A stretch of 64,000 bases of DNA from Ophthalmolycus amberensis (GCA_024529925.1 JAFEUB010001474.1:357001-421000); one strand, 5' to 3'; shown: positions 35,100 to 53,095, numbered from the stretch's first letter. Notes: generated by a model not told the origin, from the sequence alone. Numbers and translations: made by a program.

Positions 35100-35530
35100 G
35101 AGATGGGAAAAAAAGCAACACTTGTGTTTCAGAGTGAGACTTCAACATATAAGAGAACAGAAGGGAGAGGGAGAGAAAGAGTGGACGGACAGAGAAAATA
35201 TAAGAGAAGGAAACGAGTGAAAAGAAGACGACAAAGGAGACAATGTGGAATGAAGGAAGGGCATGAGAGTAAAGGACTAAAGATGAAGGAGGAGAAGAAG
35301 GGAGGTTAGAGAAGGAGAAAACAAATTGGGGGAGAGGAGGAGAGAAGATAACAAGGAAGGGAGGAGTTAAGAGAGGAGATAAAGGAGAAAGTAAAAGAGA
35401 GAAAAGAGGACAGGAGACATAAAGAGATGTAAAAAGAAACAAAAAGGGAGAAGACAAGAGGAATAACTGATAGGACTAGAGACTGAGAGACAGAACAATA
35501 GCAAAGTCATTAGGAGAAAGGAGCGAAAAG
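35100..35530 (+). repeat. Polypurine (GA-rich) tract upstream of fam240
   Basis: About 430 bases with strong A/G excess on the + strand (AGAGAAAGAG, GGAGGAGAGAAG, AAAGAGAG). Not a simple tandem repeat. It ends about 110 bases before the fam240 coding exon. The serine/proline-rich frame on the other strand is a shadow. Confidence 0.75.
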
Positions 35531-35640
35531 GAAACAGCAGTAAGTATCCAAAGCAGATTTAGTGGATTCATTCTTCAAGAAAGCAAAAAAAAAGTTTCCC
35601 TCCGTTTGTGACCACAGTTTGCTCCCTTCATTGCCAGGCG

Positions 35641-41395
<5,755 letters not shown>

Positions 41396-41642
41396 AAGCA
41401 GCAGATGAAGCTGGAGAAGATTACAGCAGCTCCTCCCACCAATCAGCTTGCAGGGGAGGAGCAGCTTTCCGGTGGAATTTGTAGTATTGAAATTTGCAGT
41501 AATGAAGGAGCCAGATTGTATTTGAAAAAAAAAGATTTTGAAGTCTAAATAACACCAGTTGAGTTAAAAATTTGTTGTACTATGTTGGCAAAATATCAAA
41601 CGTACATTAATGTTGCTGAAGCCTAAAATGTAGTAAAAATTA

Positions 41643-41648
41643 AATAAA
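41643..41648 (+). terminator. fam240: Candidate fam240 polyadenylation signal
   Basis: AATAAA 248 bases after the stop codon, in an AT-rich stretch. Confidence 0.45.
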
Positions 41649-41649
41649 T

Positions 41650-43200
41650 TCTGTCAGCAGTCTCTCTTTGTCTCAAACCACACACTGCGGAGATGCACAG
41701 TTCTTCTCTGTCCTTGTCTCAGTTTTGTACAATGAATAACATTTGTGGTTTGCAGGTTGCGTTAGGGTTAGCCTATATTTTAGCATGTTTGGAGGGCAGA
41801 TTTGGGTGCAAGACGGGTGGGTGAAAGACCAGCTAGTCAGGCGGCGGAGCATCGTTAAACACAGCTCCTTCAAACTAGACAGTAACAGAATAATACTCAT
41901 CCAAAAGTGTCTTGGTTAAGCTTTCCACTGTTCCAATTATTCCCTTGATTCATCGAGTTGGATTTGAAAATGTGATGTCTGAGCCGGCGGCTAGGAGCTA
42001 ACAGTGGTGCTAACAGCGTGAACACAACAGTAACTTAGCAGTTTTAAGCTGGGGGGGGGGGGGGGGGACCACAGACGGCATTACTCTTCAGCTATAGCGG
42101 TTTCCGCCTCCGAGGGTCGGGGGATGGTGATATCCATCGCAGTATGGACACACGGCTGCCCATCACAAGACAGGTATCGTATGAAGTACTCTATTGGTAT
42201 CGGTATCACCTTAAGCGTACTGGTGTTGGTACTGGTGTCGTCATTATTTTGAATGACACCCAGCACTAGTTTAGATGCACTGCACAAACAGTGGTCTTTA
42301 TCACCCCTAGGTGGCACTGCTCAGGCACGTGAAGGTAGGGTGGGGACTGTATTACTTGCAAATAAGTTAAGCACCCTGATCTGTGTGCTCCATGGTGTTT
42401 TAGTCTTTTTTTGTTTGATTTAATTAGCAAATTTTTTGTCTTGTTTTGCCTTTTTTTAATCCCTTGTATTGTTTTTCTTTTGTGGTTAAACATCTGAAAC
42501 GAGGCATGCTATCCACTCCACAGACGTCTGTATTACTGCATATGATTCACAAGAAAAAAAAGAATGATACAAAAAGGACAAATGAAGACGAGGGCCCCAC
42601 CAGAGATGAGCAACGCTGGGACTTTGTTTGGAATGCACAAAATATAATCCAGTTGTATTGTTTTTTTACAAAAAGTTTAGAAAAAGGTTACAAAAATGAA
42701 AAATAAAAATTGAAATAAAAGATCATGCAAAATGTCAAAAGCACTAAGTTGACAAGGAACCAAGTGTTCCCAAAGCCCCCAAAAGAGCCAGAGCCCCGAT
42801 CCTTTGTTGTCTCCCCATATTTGTACCCTTCTCCTTCACGCTTTCTGCAACCTCCGGGTCCATATAAGGTAGACAACAGATCATTCTTAAATCATTGGAC
42901 AAGACAGTTCTCATAGTCTTATCACCTCTGACAAACCTACTTTTTAACTTTAACGCTTTTCCTGCTCATCATAGACAATGGAAAATAAAAAAAGAATAAA
43001 CCCCTTGTACGAAACACAAATAACACCGTGGGATAGGACCTCTTGGTTAGGTGCCACAGGGGTCATGTCTCGTACATGTCAGTTAGGTGTGAAACTATAA
43101 TGCGCCTCGAGGACCTCATCGTATAAGAGTCAGCCAGCTGCTCAAACCACAGGATGCTGCAGTAACGCTTTTTGATGTCTGGCCTCTCGCTCCTAAGGCA
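41650..43200. other. Unassigned sequence downstream of fam240
   Basis: No gene seen. A G-run lies at 42050-42067. Confidence 0.4.
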
Positions 43201-43205
43201 GAGAG

Positions 43206-43285
43206 GTGTTAGATAGCATCAAAGTTCACCTGCAGTATGCAGCAAGTGTTAGGTAGCATCAAAGTTCACCTGCAGTATGCAGCAA
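43206..43285. repeat. Tandem duplication, two 40-base units
   Basis: Units 43206-43245 and 43246-43285 both run GTGTTAG(A/G)TAGCATC to GTATGCAGCAA and differ by one base. Confidence 0.95.
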
Positions 43286-43359
43286 AACTACAGTTTCCCC
43301 TTGTTGCACGCCTTTGTTTGATCTACAATTTCCATAAGTCGATTAATCAATTTGTGTAT

Positions 43360-44530
43360 CAATTATCTTGATAGAAAAATATAGAGATGGGTTCTTTCGG
43401 TGTGGTGTGTCTCGGACATTCATGGTGGATACCTCAACAAAACAATTGATAACCCAGCGGAGTCCATATTATTTAATGTTTGGCAGAGAGGCAAGATATC
43501 CATCAGAGGTGCAAAGGGAGTACGAGGTAAGTGGCTCTATTTCTTTTGGAGTGAAGGGGCTGTGGTCGTGATTGATTGGACAAAAGACTTGTAATACAAC
43601 CCCACTTTTCTTTTTTTGTACTTTAAGTGACAAATTGGAGAATTTTGGTTATGAGGGAGGAAATCTTTGAAGGTCTGACACACCAACAAAATGTGTATAC
43701 AACTGTCACGATCAGGCTTTGCCTTGTGTGTTCTTTGTGTTCTTTGTTTAGCTTCCCCTCCTCACTCCCTCAGCATCAGCCTAACTCCCTTCACCTGCCT
43801 CTAATCAAGCACTCTACCTGTCAGCCACTCCCTCAGCACCAGTCCAACTCCCTTCACCTGTCCCTGATCAGTAATCAAGCACTCCCTCATCAGCACAACA
43901 CTCCTCACCTGTTTAAGTCACCTTATAAACCCCTGTCTCTCAGTCACTCACTGCCAGGTCATTGTTTGTGTTCATGTCTACCTGCCCGTTTTTGCTCGTC
44001 CTGTTCCCGGTTTCCCCGTCTGCCTGCCCTGCCTCTTTTCCCGTTGGATTTTCCCCCTTGTCTCTTGTCTTGTGTTTGGACTCCCTGTTGTGTGGTAAAT
44101 ATTCCCATTTGCGTTTAATAAAACGCCTGCTTCACGCTACTCTGCCTGGTCTGCGTTTGAGTCCTTCGGCATGCCCCGTGACAACAGTCCGACAAAATGT
44201 GCTGACAACTCGAGAAGATCCGTAAACGAAAGCTGGAAAGATGGGAGGACGATTCTAATGTTGGAGGTATCGTCCTCAAACAGAAACTTCGGGAATGGCA
44301 GAGAAAAGAGGGGGATGGAGAGTGACAAGCTGGGTCCATACACAATTACTACCCTAAATGGCTAAAGTTTTTAATTTCGCTCACAATACTACCAAAATAG
44401 TGGCCAATCTGGACCACATAACTGCTGTCACAGAACCAGAGGAGTGGATTCCATCCAAGCTTACTAAAGTTAGCAACTCCCACCATCCAGCCCTGACAAA
44501 CCTGTTACATTTCTTCCATCACACCCCTAA
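43360..44530 (+). pseudogene. Integrase-type transposon pseudogene (KRBA2-like), interrupted
   Basis: Pieces in shifting frames match the integrase end of a transposon family related to vertebrate KRBA2. Before the interruption: STKQLITQRSPYYLMFGREA with RYPSEV. After it: TVRQNVL, a KMGG..F segment, and SDKLGPYTITTLNG, then a segment in another frame running to about 44530. Only the C-terminal part is present. The frame is split at 43704 by an inserted LTR-like element. Confidence 0.65.
43704..44180 (+). mobile_element. LTR-like insertion (possible solo LTR)
   Basis: Starts TGTCACGATC and ends GCCCCGTG, with ACAAC at 43699-43703 and again at 44181-44185. Removing it and one ACAAC joins the flanking integrase codons in one frame. 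Inside are a TATAAA (about 43923) and an AATAAAA (about 44118), as in an LTR with promoter and poly(A) site. The alternative reading extends the end to CGTGACA, giving a 7-base inverted tip with TGTCACG but only a 2-base duplication. Confidence 0.6.
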
Positions 44531-44539
44531 AACTTGCCA

Positions 44540-45310
44540 ACTGTATTCCTGCTATCAACAACTGACCATCCACTAGCCACATCTGAGTCAACTCATCCAT
44601 GGTAATCATGTAGCCCATTCATTAATATGATATCAAGTATTAAGATGCTATACTCTTCAAAATGACGTGCATGTTCCGTATTTCCAGCTCTCAAGGATAT
44701 ATGGAATACATAAAAGGAGATTATCTGGTCAGAAGTGGATCCATATGAGCTGTTCACCGCAGATTTGCGGAACTTGGCACCTGGGGGAGATGTGGGAGGG
44801 AGGACAGTCTTTGTTTGTAAGCTACTAATGATTTTTCCTGTTAGATATGCAAGTTAAATTGATGTGTTTTTTTAAGATAGTAAATGTGTACCTTTGTCAC
44901 AATTTATGTTTTGATTTAGGTTATTTATTGTTTTATTTAGATGTTCCCTGTCTTGCACTTTATTTCCTCTTTGTCTGTGTTTACCCCTGTGATGGTCTGC
45001 CCTTCCCCTAATTATGATTAGCTCTGCTGTCATAAGGACAAATAGAGGACAACATTCCTGCCCTCTTCTATAACACTCTAATAAATCACCTCTGGTCAGA
45101 TAACCCTTCAATTGACTACAACACCGCTACACTGTTTGCTGTTGGTGATTTTTGCACAACTGTTTTTTACCCAGTTAGTTAATTTAAAGAAAAGAAAATA
45201 ATAAAAAATGCACACAATAAAATGGTATTAAATGTATTATATTCTGCTATTTTATTGTATTGAATATATTCAGCATATTTCATACATAATATTGTTGTGT
45301 TTACACTCTA
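44540..45310. other. Unassigned sequence, AT-rich towards the end
   Basis: No domain or exon recognised. Confidence 0.3.
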
Positions 45311-45314
45311 ACTT

Positions 45315-45380
45315 TGTTTGCTGCTGCTACAAACTAATTTCCCTGTGGGGATGAATAAAGTATCCATCCATCCATCTTAT
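45315..45380 (+). mobile_element. Non-LTR element 3' tail
   Basis: AATTTCCCTGTGGGGATGAA, then AATAAAGTATCC and (ATCC)n. This is the tail style of a fish LINE or SINE; the body is not recognisable. Confidence 0.5.
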
Positions 45381-45394
45381 ACACTGCTGCGTTC

Positions 45395-45830
45395 AATCAC
45401 CTGCACCTCCTCAGTCTGCTTCACTTCACTTCCTGCTTCTGTCTGTTCCTCCCCTGTGATTGTCTGCCCCGCCCTTAATTGAAGCCTGCTGTGTCTGACC
45501 TGCACCTTCCCTGTGTATTTAAACCCTGTGTGTCCCTTGGCTCAGTGTTGGTTTGGCTTTGGTGTTACCTGGTCTGTCTGTTCGTCTCCCTGCCAGTTCT
45601 CCCCGGTACGTTTCATGTCTGCTCCCCTCTGCTGTGTTCCCTGTTCTTTGGATGTTTTGTTTTCATGGACGTTTTGTGATTTATTCTTTGGACTTTTGAT
45701 TAACACGTTTTTGTGTTGAATACTTTTTTGTTCCCATTAAAATCCACATTTATGTTACCCTCTGTTTTCCTCGTCTCCCTGCATTTGGGTCCGGCCCTTT
45801 TATTTTCTGTAGAACCTTACAACCTTGTGC
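45395..45830 (+). mobile_element. LTR-like repeat, copy 2
   Basis: Same style as 43704-44180: pyrimidine-rich, CACCTG motifs, a TATTTAAACCCTGTG promoter-like box, GTTTCATGTCTGC and an ATTAAAA before a GCATTTGGGTCC end. Ends not precisely set. Confidence 0.45.
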
Positions 45831-47869
45831 AGGTGGCAGAAAGGGTCCAAAGCTAAATCAAAGTTATTGACATGGCAGCGATTTGGAATGAAAAATCAAG
45901 GTGGATGAGAAAGGTGAGGATAACGGTTGCATTTCAAGTTGTCAGTTACAGTTATACAATCTTATAAACTATAATATGCCACTTGCAGCTTTTTGTACGG
46001 GAGTGGGACTCTCTTAGTGGAGCTGCCCGCAGGAAGAACCACTAGACTCTAGGAGAAATTGCACATAAACCAATGCAACTAAATGTCAAACTCTGAGAGA
46101 ACTCTAGTAAGCGTCAATCAATTGTACCCAAAGCTCACTGAATATTTGATCATAAACAACTAAACAGAACTGTGCCGTGTGTGTTGGGGAAAAGTAAAGT
46201 AATTTCTCAATCTTTCAGATTGAATGCACGTCGTATTTCAAGTGGTTCCACTGGGCGTGAACGGCACAACACAGACGCAGACCTTTTGTGTCCGGCTTGC
46301 TAATGACCAGCTTGAATGGTTGTCCTTGACACTGGAGTACAGTGTGCGAAATGCTGAGTGACCTCACTCTCTATAAACGGACACACATGCACACCCTTAA
46401 ACCCGACACACACACACACACACACCGTGGCTCGTTTCTGCCTCGTTAGCATCTCGCGACAATGTCCTGCTTTAATCCAGGTTCTCAGGAAAGGCACTGG
46501 ATCAAATTTGTCCAATTAGTCAGTCTTGCTTTGTGCAACCTGTAGCATCTGTGTCTAGCTGTGTCAGGGGACCACCGAGACCCTCTGCATTCTGAGTCAC
46601 CCACTTATTGACTCCATCCTTGAGTCATTTGTTTTTCTCCGCCCTTTATCCCTTTGTATCAAATGTTATTTGACCCGTAGAGTGTGCCCACAATGTAGTA
46701 CATATTGTGAGACAAATTGAATGTAAACGTCTTTTACTTTAACTAAACTGTTTGACGTCTGTGTTCTTGGCTGTTTGAATCCTCAATTTTCTTTTCTTCT
46801 TGCCTCCGATGCGTGAATGTCAACATTGTGTATTTTCACCTCATGACAACATCACAAATATCTGCCTCATTATTTTGCAGCGCTACAAAGACGTTTGGAA
46901 TTGTCGGGTATTAAACAGCCACCTATTTGTTTTGGAAACCAGCTGTATTGCAAAATGCTTGAACTCTCAGGTTTCTCTGAGCTACGTCAGCTCTCACACG
47001 GAGAATAATCGGATCTGGAGCTCAGATGAGAAAATCAGCTGATCAGAATGTTTATTTAATGATAAATCTGTCATGCAATAATTGCATGCATGTTTAAAAA
47101 AAGTTGAGCCCAAGCCAAGCCACGCCCATTGGCCGGAGCAAACCGGACCGCTTTCGGTTCTGCCACATCTTTCTGTTTCATGTCCCATTAGGTGTATCTC
47201 CCATTTTGCTGCCGCACTTTTAATCTTTAAAAAAAAATAAACTTGTGATTATATTTAAGCAGCCTATATCGAAAACCATTTTACCATCTACGGTAACTGA
47301 CAAAAACAAGTAATATAAAATTGTATTACATGATTTTAATTTTCTGGCTTTTGTTTTTCTGAACTATACATCCTGTTAACTTAGTTCACATTCTAAACAC
47401 AGCTGTGTTCAGTTTTTTACTCTACAGACATATGAAGGGGTTGATATACAAAAACAACATGACAGAATGCTGTGATCCCACAATGCAACACTGAATATAT
47501 AATGGTGCTTCAATAGAGTAAAAAAAGAAATGTTAGCATACATCAGCTAATACATCTGGTTACTGGTAATGTTTCCAAATTGGCAGCAGTGTTCCAGTCA
47601 TTTTGATCAAATTCCACTGGTGCGTGTATTTGATTCATTTCATGTTAGTGCAACACAATACACTACATGTTCGTCTTGTAACTGCCAAAACAGAGCGCAG
47701 TCGACATCAAGAACATGGTGCGAGCTGTAATTATTATGGAATGAGGACACGATGATGTGTGATCTGCAAAGAGATGCTGCAGTTATTTTTTTAAACACAA
47801 GAGAGCAGCAACACACAGTAAAACATCCAGCAACAACTTCTTCCAGCATGTGGACAGGCGGTTGTTCGT
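45831..47869. other. Unassigned sequence
   Basis: No gene seen; a short (CA)n lies at 46408-46425. Confidence 0.35.
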
Positions 47870-48230
47870 GGTTTGTGCTGAGCTCCTTAGTTTCAATGAA
47901 GGGAAACCTTAATGCTAGAGCATACAATGGTATTTTCAAGCACCCGTCAACTGTTTAATCACGAAGCTTTTGTGTTTCAACACGACAATGCTCCTGTGCA
48001 CAAAGCCTGCTAAATAAAGAAATGATTTTTCCCAGTTCATGTGGAGGAACTCGACGGCACAGAGCCCTGACCTCAACCCCCATCCAGCGCCTTTGGGATG
48101 AACTGGAACACTGACTGTGAGCCGGACCTCATGAGCTAAACATCAATATTGAACCTCACTGATTCTCCATGGCTGAATGGGAGCAAACCCCTTGCAGCCA
48201 GGTTCAGAAGGGTTTGCAAAACACGTGGGG
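47870..48230 (+). pseudogene. Tc1-like transposase C-terminal remnant
   Basis: In shifting frames: a TTTCAACACGACAATGCTCC segment (F-Q-H-D-N-A-P motif, second catalytic Asp), then VHKA, VEELDGT and a DLNPH/QRLWDELE-like segment holding the glutamate region. Several stops. Only the C-terminal third remains. Confidence 0.55.
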
Positions 48231-49529
48231 GTCTCAGAGGGTCCGAGACCCTTTCGTTGACACTCAAGACCTGAAAGCTTGAGGCTCTATAAAATCTTTA
48301 AAAACATATTTTTTCACACAAAAAAACAAGGATATTGAAAGCTTAGGATACTATGTCCAGCAGTAGTCATTATTCAAATTTAAAACATTTATTCACAAAT
48401 ATTAATAGTGACTGCGAGAAAGGATCTTTTGCAGTAAATGACACAGCCAGTCAGAACCACAACAGTTTGCTTGAACAAAGCCTGTCTTCACCTGTTTGTG
48501 GACCTGAACAGACCCCCTTTGGACAAATTTGATCCAGTTTGATACACTTCCAATTGATATCGACATATTTCACTCGATTCATCAGTGCAGTCGGACGATT
48601 ATTTGTTGAACTCAATCATTTAAAGCTATAGAACTCCTGTATATAACTGACTTCCCGATAACGAAGGACCCTCAGTGAACAGATCAGCTGATGGTCTCTG
48701 TGACCTTCATGCTGCTGACGTGTGTGTGTGGTGTCGCGGGCCGGGGATGATGCCGTCCTCTGTGGGGAAACCCGCGGGTTTTAAAGGGACTCGGTGAGAA
48801 GATGAGACTGGACGTGACTTTGCTAAATATAAACACTGACCTTGACTCTGATGCAGAGAACAACCTGAGTCACAGCTGCTGCTGCTGGAAACACACGGAG
48901 AGAAATGTGTTTCTCTGTGTTTACAAGTAACGATGACAGCGGTGATGGTGGTGATGATGCTGCCTGTTCCGCCTTTAACAAACTGTGAATCAAAGCCTGA
49001 GCTCTGAGTTGCTCCAGCCTCTGAAGGATAGGGGGGTATAGCTAATGGATGGATGTCATTTTAATCACTAATACAAAACAAACTTTTTGTTTAACTAATA
49101 GATATCGCCATGAAATGTCGCCATGTGATTACTTGCATTTTCAATTTACAAATTTACTGAAATGTAATGTTTTAATATGCAAATGAGGATTTATCTTATC
49201 AGATATTTGCTAATTTGCACACATCTCTGGAACATGAATCTGAACATTGGAGAAAACCAGGTTCAAAAGTGTTTTTGTTGACTTATCATAGTCAAACGTT
49301 TTTAGGATACCTCTGTTTATCACTCCATAAACAATGTCAACAGTTATATAAATCAGGCTATGAATGACGTATGAACAAAGGCCTCTGTAAAAACCTTCAG
49401 AATATAGAGAGGAGTGAAAGTGGAAAGTTTGGTGTATGTAAGTAAATGCTACTGAAGTGAAGATTTCTGACTCAGAGTCGGAGAAAAAACTAATTTAGAG
49501 AAAACAGCTTTTAAAGACATAAACTTAGT
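48231..49529. other. Unassigned sequence
   Basis: A GC-richer patch at 48650-48990 (CGCGGGCC, CCCGCGGG) stands out from AT-rich surroundings but has no open exon-like frame. Confidence 0.35.
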
Positions 49530-50268
49530 GTCACGGTTAGGCTTTGCCTCTTGTGTATGTGTGTGTGTTTCTCCTGATTGTTCTCTTTCTCTTCACCTGA
49601 GCTCAATCACCTGCCCCTGGCTTTTCCCTCTGCCAACCCCACACTGCACTCATTCAACTCACCTGCCTGCAATCTCCCCTGCTTTCCCTGTTCTGATTGT
49701 CATTTGTTCCTTGTCGTGTTTCCAGTGTCTCCAGAATTGTCCCTCGTGTTTGTCTCTACAGAAGCAGCGTTCAGTTCTTCTGCTCCACATATCTGGAACA
49801 AAGTCCCAGAAAGCTGCAGGTCTGCTGAGACCCTCAGCTCATTTAAATCAAGATTGAAGACTTTTCTGTTTGCTGCTGCCTTTAATTGAACCACATTCAA
49901 TTAATATATTAATCAACTTCCTGCATTTCTGCATTTTACTACTGCATTTTATTTCTTACACTGTTTCTTTAATTGTTTTTAAATCTCCTTTTCTTTTGCC
50001 TTATGTTTTGATGCTTTTAATGGTTTTATGTGAAGCACTTTGAATTACCTTGTTGTTGAAATGTGCTATACAAATAAACTTGCCTTGCCTTGCCTCTACG
50101 GTTTGTGACTTTGCTTTTTTCCCGTTTTTGGATTTTTGCTCGCTCCCTGTTGGAGTCGTTTTGAGTTCCCGTGTATGTGTTTGTTTTTGTGCAAAGTAAA
50201 GCATCTTGCCTTCCACCTCGTCTCTAGTGTCTTGTCTGTCTGTGCTTGAGTCTTTGCTCTACGAACCC
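49530..50268 (+). mobile_element. LTR-like repeat, copy 3, with a LINE tail inserted
   Basis: Opens TGTCACGGTTAGGCTTTGCC, very like the start at 43704. Its second part resumes after 50096 (CTACGGTTTGTGAC) and runs to GAACCCTAAC, where the Tc1 copy begins. The LINE tail at 49715-50095 splits it. Confidence 0.5.
49715..50095 (+). mobile_element. LINE (L2/CR1-like) 3' end fragment
   Basis: Codes a C-terminal tail seen in LINE ORF2 (SSSAPHIWNKVPESCRSAET, then FKSRLKTFLFAAA and stop). A 3' UTR follows, ending GTGCTATACAAATAAACTTG and a short (TTGCC)n tail, which marks insertion orientation. Strongly 5' truncated. Confidence 0.65.
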
Positions 50269-50270
50269 TA

Positions 50271-51239
50271 ACACTTAGCACAAAAAGTAAGGAAATGTGT
50301 GTTTGGTAGATTATTTCTTTGTTGCAACAATGCTTCTTGGCAATGAATCTTATATCGTTTGAAAGCTGATTTATTTCCCTTTTAAATGGTGCCACATTTG
50401 TAAGGAACATGCGTTTGTGGGATGCGCAGCAGAGCTGAGTATGTGGGTTGCGCCCATGAAAAATTTGCCAAATCTTCTCTGCCGATATCTCTCTGCATTG
50501 AGATTGCTTCCGATGAAGACGAGCCTCGTTTTTCCAGTGATGGAGATGCCGCCCCACACATCACGCTGCCTCCACCAAAAGATGTTACTCTATCGGTGCA
50601 GCAATCAGCATAGCGTTCTCCCCGCCTTCTCCACACTTTGACCGGTTTCTCCGCATGTTCAGGTTCCAGTGCACGTGTTGCAGACACAAGTACAAACGGG
50701 CCTGACGGTGAAGGGCAGCCCTATGTGACCGGAGATTGGCTGTGTGCAGTCTCTTCCGGATTGTCTGGGCAGAGACATATCGTCCTGCACATCTGTAGAA
50801 GACAGCCTACGGTTCCTATGTGCTGACAGGGTGAGGAAACTGTCTTCTTGGGGCGTCATCTTCTTGGCACGCCCACTTCACGGCCTGTCTTTGACATCTA
50901 CTGACCACTGTAGCAGGGCCCATGCTCACAGGTGCTGCCAATCGGGTGCCAATCAGGATTGTCAGCACCTGGGGGTAACGGAAGCTCAAAACAAGAATCG
51001 ATAACAGCAGAATAAGCTGTTTGCCATTGGCAGAGAAGATTTAGCACATTTTTCATGGGCTAACCCACATACTCAGCTCTGCTGCTCATCCCAAAAATGC
51101 ATGTGCCTTACAAATGTGGCATCATTTCAAAGGGAAATAAACAGGCTTTCCAACGATATAAGATTTATTGCCAAGAAGCATCGTTACAACAAAGAAATAA
51201 TCTACCAAACACACATTTCCTTACTTTTTGTGCTAAGTT
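50271..51239 (-). mobile_element. Tc1-like transposon with about 200-base inverted ends
   Basis: Left arm 50271 to about 50475 and right arm about 51035-51239 are imperfect inverted repeats, sharing TTAGCACAAAAAGTAAGG at the tips. A TA lies outside each tip (50269-50270 and 51240-51241), the Tc1/mariner target duplication. The 969-base copy is too short for an intact element. Confidence 0.85.
50480..51000 (-). pseudogene. Tc1 transposase remnant inside the Tc1 element
   Basis: Minus-strand frames contain KVWRRRGERYADCC, followed by a G-G-G-S segment and a piece that runs into the inverted repeat. This is the middle of the Tc1 transposase. The C-terminal catalytic part is deleted and the remaining N-terminal reading is out of frame. 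Confidence 0.65.
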
Positions 51240-51241
51240 TA

Positions 51242-51944
51242 TTTTGTAACGCAGTAAATAAAGACATTTTATTCACTACAGGTGAATAGGGTAACATAAG
51301 ATCACCATGAAACTTCCCCAGTTCATTACTTACATTAAGACAATATTTTTGTAGAAGTTTTCTGAAATCTGTGGTTTAAATATGCCAATTATCTAATGGT
51401 AACTTTTGGTGAATGTAGGAGAAATCGTCAGACACATATAGAGAAATAAACCCCTGGATGTGTATTCTGGATGTTTTCGTCCCACGAGTTTGAGGAAAAG
51501 ACATGTTATGGAATAAAAACTCTTAAAATTTAAAAAGCAATGTTATTGCCTGAGGTGCCTCGCTTTAAAAAAGTGTGTGCAGACATGGTGCTGACTTACG
51601 ATTTCATATCCTGCTTTGGGCAACTAAGTCATAAGCAAGTATCAAAATATTCCAGTGAATATTCACAGCAAGTAAATTGCTGGAAAACCTTGAACCAGAA
51701 CTGAACCCAAAACTCAAACCACCTGCCCCACTCTCAAAATGATTCATTTGAATTTCTGCCAGTGGGAGGTGTTTTAAGATGCCGCTGCCAATTTTTTGTC
51801 ACTTTATTGATTTTTACGTGGTTAAGAGCACCCCGTAGTTTAGTTGTTATACCGAAGCACCCTTTAGGGTCTGCATGAGACGCACTGAGCTTTAAACTAA
51901 CTCCCTTGTTAACCCATCGATGTTATTATTGGATGGTCAGAGCA
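51242..51944. other. Unassigned sequence
   Basis: No gene or named repeat seen. Confidence 0.4.
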
Positions 51945-52330
51945 ACTGAAAGTCGGCATATGGAGATCGGACGGGTCAAACAAACACAGAACTGTCACCC
52001 AGTTAACCGCTGTTTGTGTCCCTTGCGAAATCAAGTCAATGTAGACCCATTTGACCTCAGTTCTGTTCGGTACCTGCCGTACTTAAATAACGTCAGTTAT
52101 GTAACAAACATTCATTTTCCTTAAAAAGTAGTTTTGTTGCCGAAGTAAACCTAAAAACTCAGTTAACCTACGTTGGAAGCATATTTGGAAAATATCTGTA
52201 CGCTTTTAACAAGCAGAAGACGGTCTATTACGAAAAGACTGACGCGTCCAAAACTGACCCAAGGAGGGTATGTGGAGCGTCATAGTTTGAAGCGTAGGGC
52301 CTCTGAACCAACTGTCGCTATTTAACGAGT
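51945..52330 (+). repeat. Dispersed repeat family B, copy 5
   Basis: Same order as at 11790: AAACAAACACAGAACTGTCA, a GTTAACCGC segment, AAAGTAGTTTTGTTGC and CATAGTTTGAAGCGTAGGG. Confidence 0.7.
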
Positions 52331-53095
52331 TGAAAGTAAGAACGTGTTTGAATATTAAAAACCGTTGGCAGTGGACGTAGAAAATACCTCGTCATTGAGT
52401 CTATATTCTGGGGTTTCACAGAATCCTCCATCATAGATGTTCTAGTGTGGCGATAGGTTTGACAGCAGCTACACCGTTAAACACGCGTCTTGATGTTGTA
52501 ATCTGCCAAGAACATTTCCACTATGTCTCCAAAGAGGAACTGATATATAACTGCGTGTAGTTGTGTGTAGTACCTGTACACCTGTAATTATAGAACCAAA
52601 TGAACATCCTCGGAAATGATTAAGAAATTCCATGAGCTGTGAAATAAAGCACTCCCCCCCCCCCCCCCCCTCCTCTCTTTCTTCTTCCTTTACTGTCCGT
52701 GTTGCCTTGTGTAACATAATGTGCTGCCGTGTTGGTAATTCTCTTTCAGAGAAGATATGTAGATCTCAAGACACATTAAATGTCAAATAAAAATAATACT
52801 ATTGACATTAAACAGTTTAAGTAGTGGGTGGTTACTGTCACCTTAAAATGCCTCCTTCTCTCCTTCCTCACATCCTCCTCTCCTATAGGACCCACAGACG
52901 TATCTCATTTGGATAACAATTAAACAGCTTTTCAAAAGTTCCACTCAATTTCACATTTAACAGAAATAGTAGTTACTTTAAAAACACACAACAAATGTGA
53001 GAATTTTGGTGACCTTTTAAACATTGCTACATTACAATAATCTGTCACTGAGTGTTTGAGAACAGGTCTCTAAAAGGATGCTGACTTTACTGGTG
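52331..53095. other. Unassigned sequence
   Basis: No gene seen. A C-run of about 20 bases at 52652-52670. Confidence 0.4.

Noticed and set aside
34951..35457. 168-codon serine/leucine-rich minus frame
   Set aside because: Antisense of the polypurine tract upstream of fam240.
50096..50557. 153-codon minus frame as a gene
   Set aside because: It is read across the Tc1 inverted repeat into the neighbouring LTR-like element.
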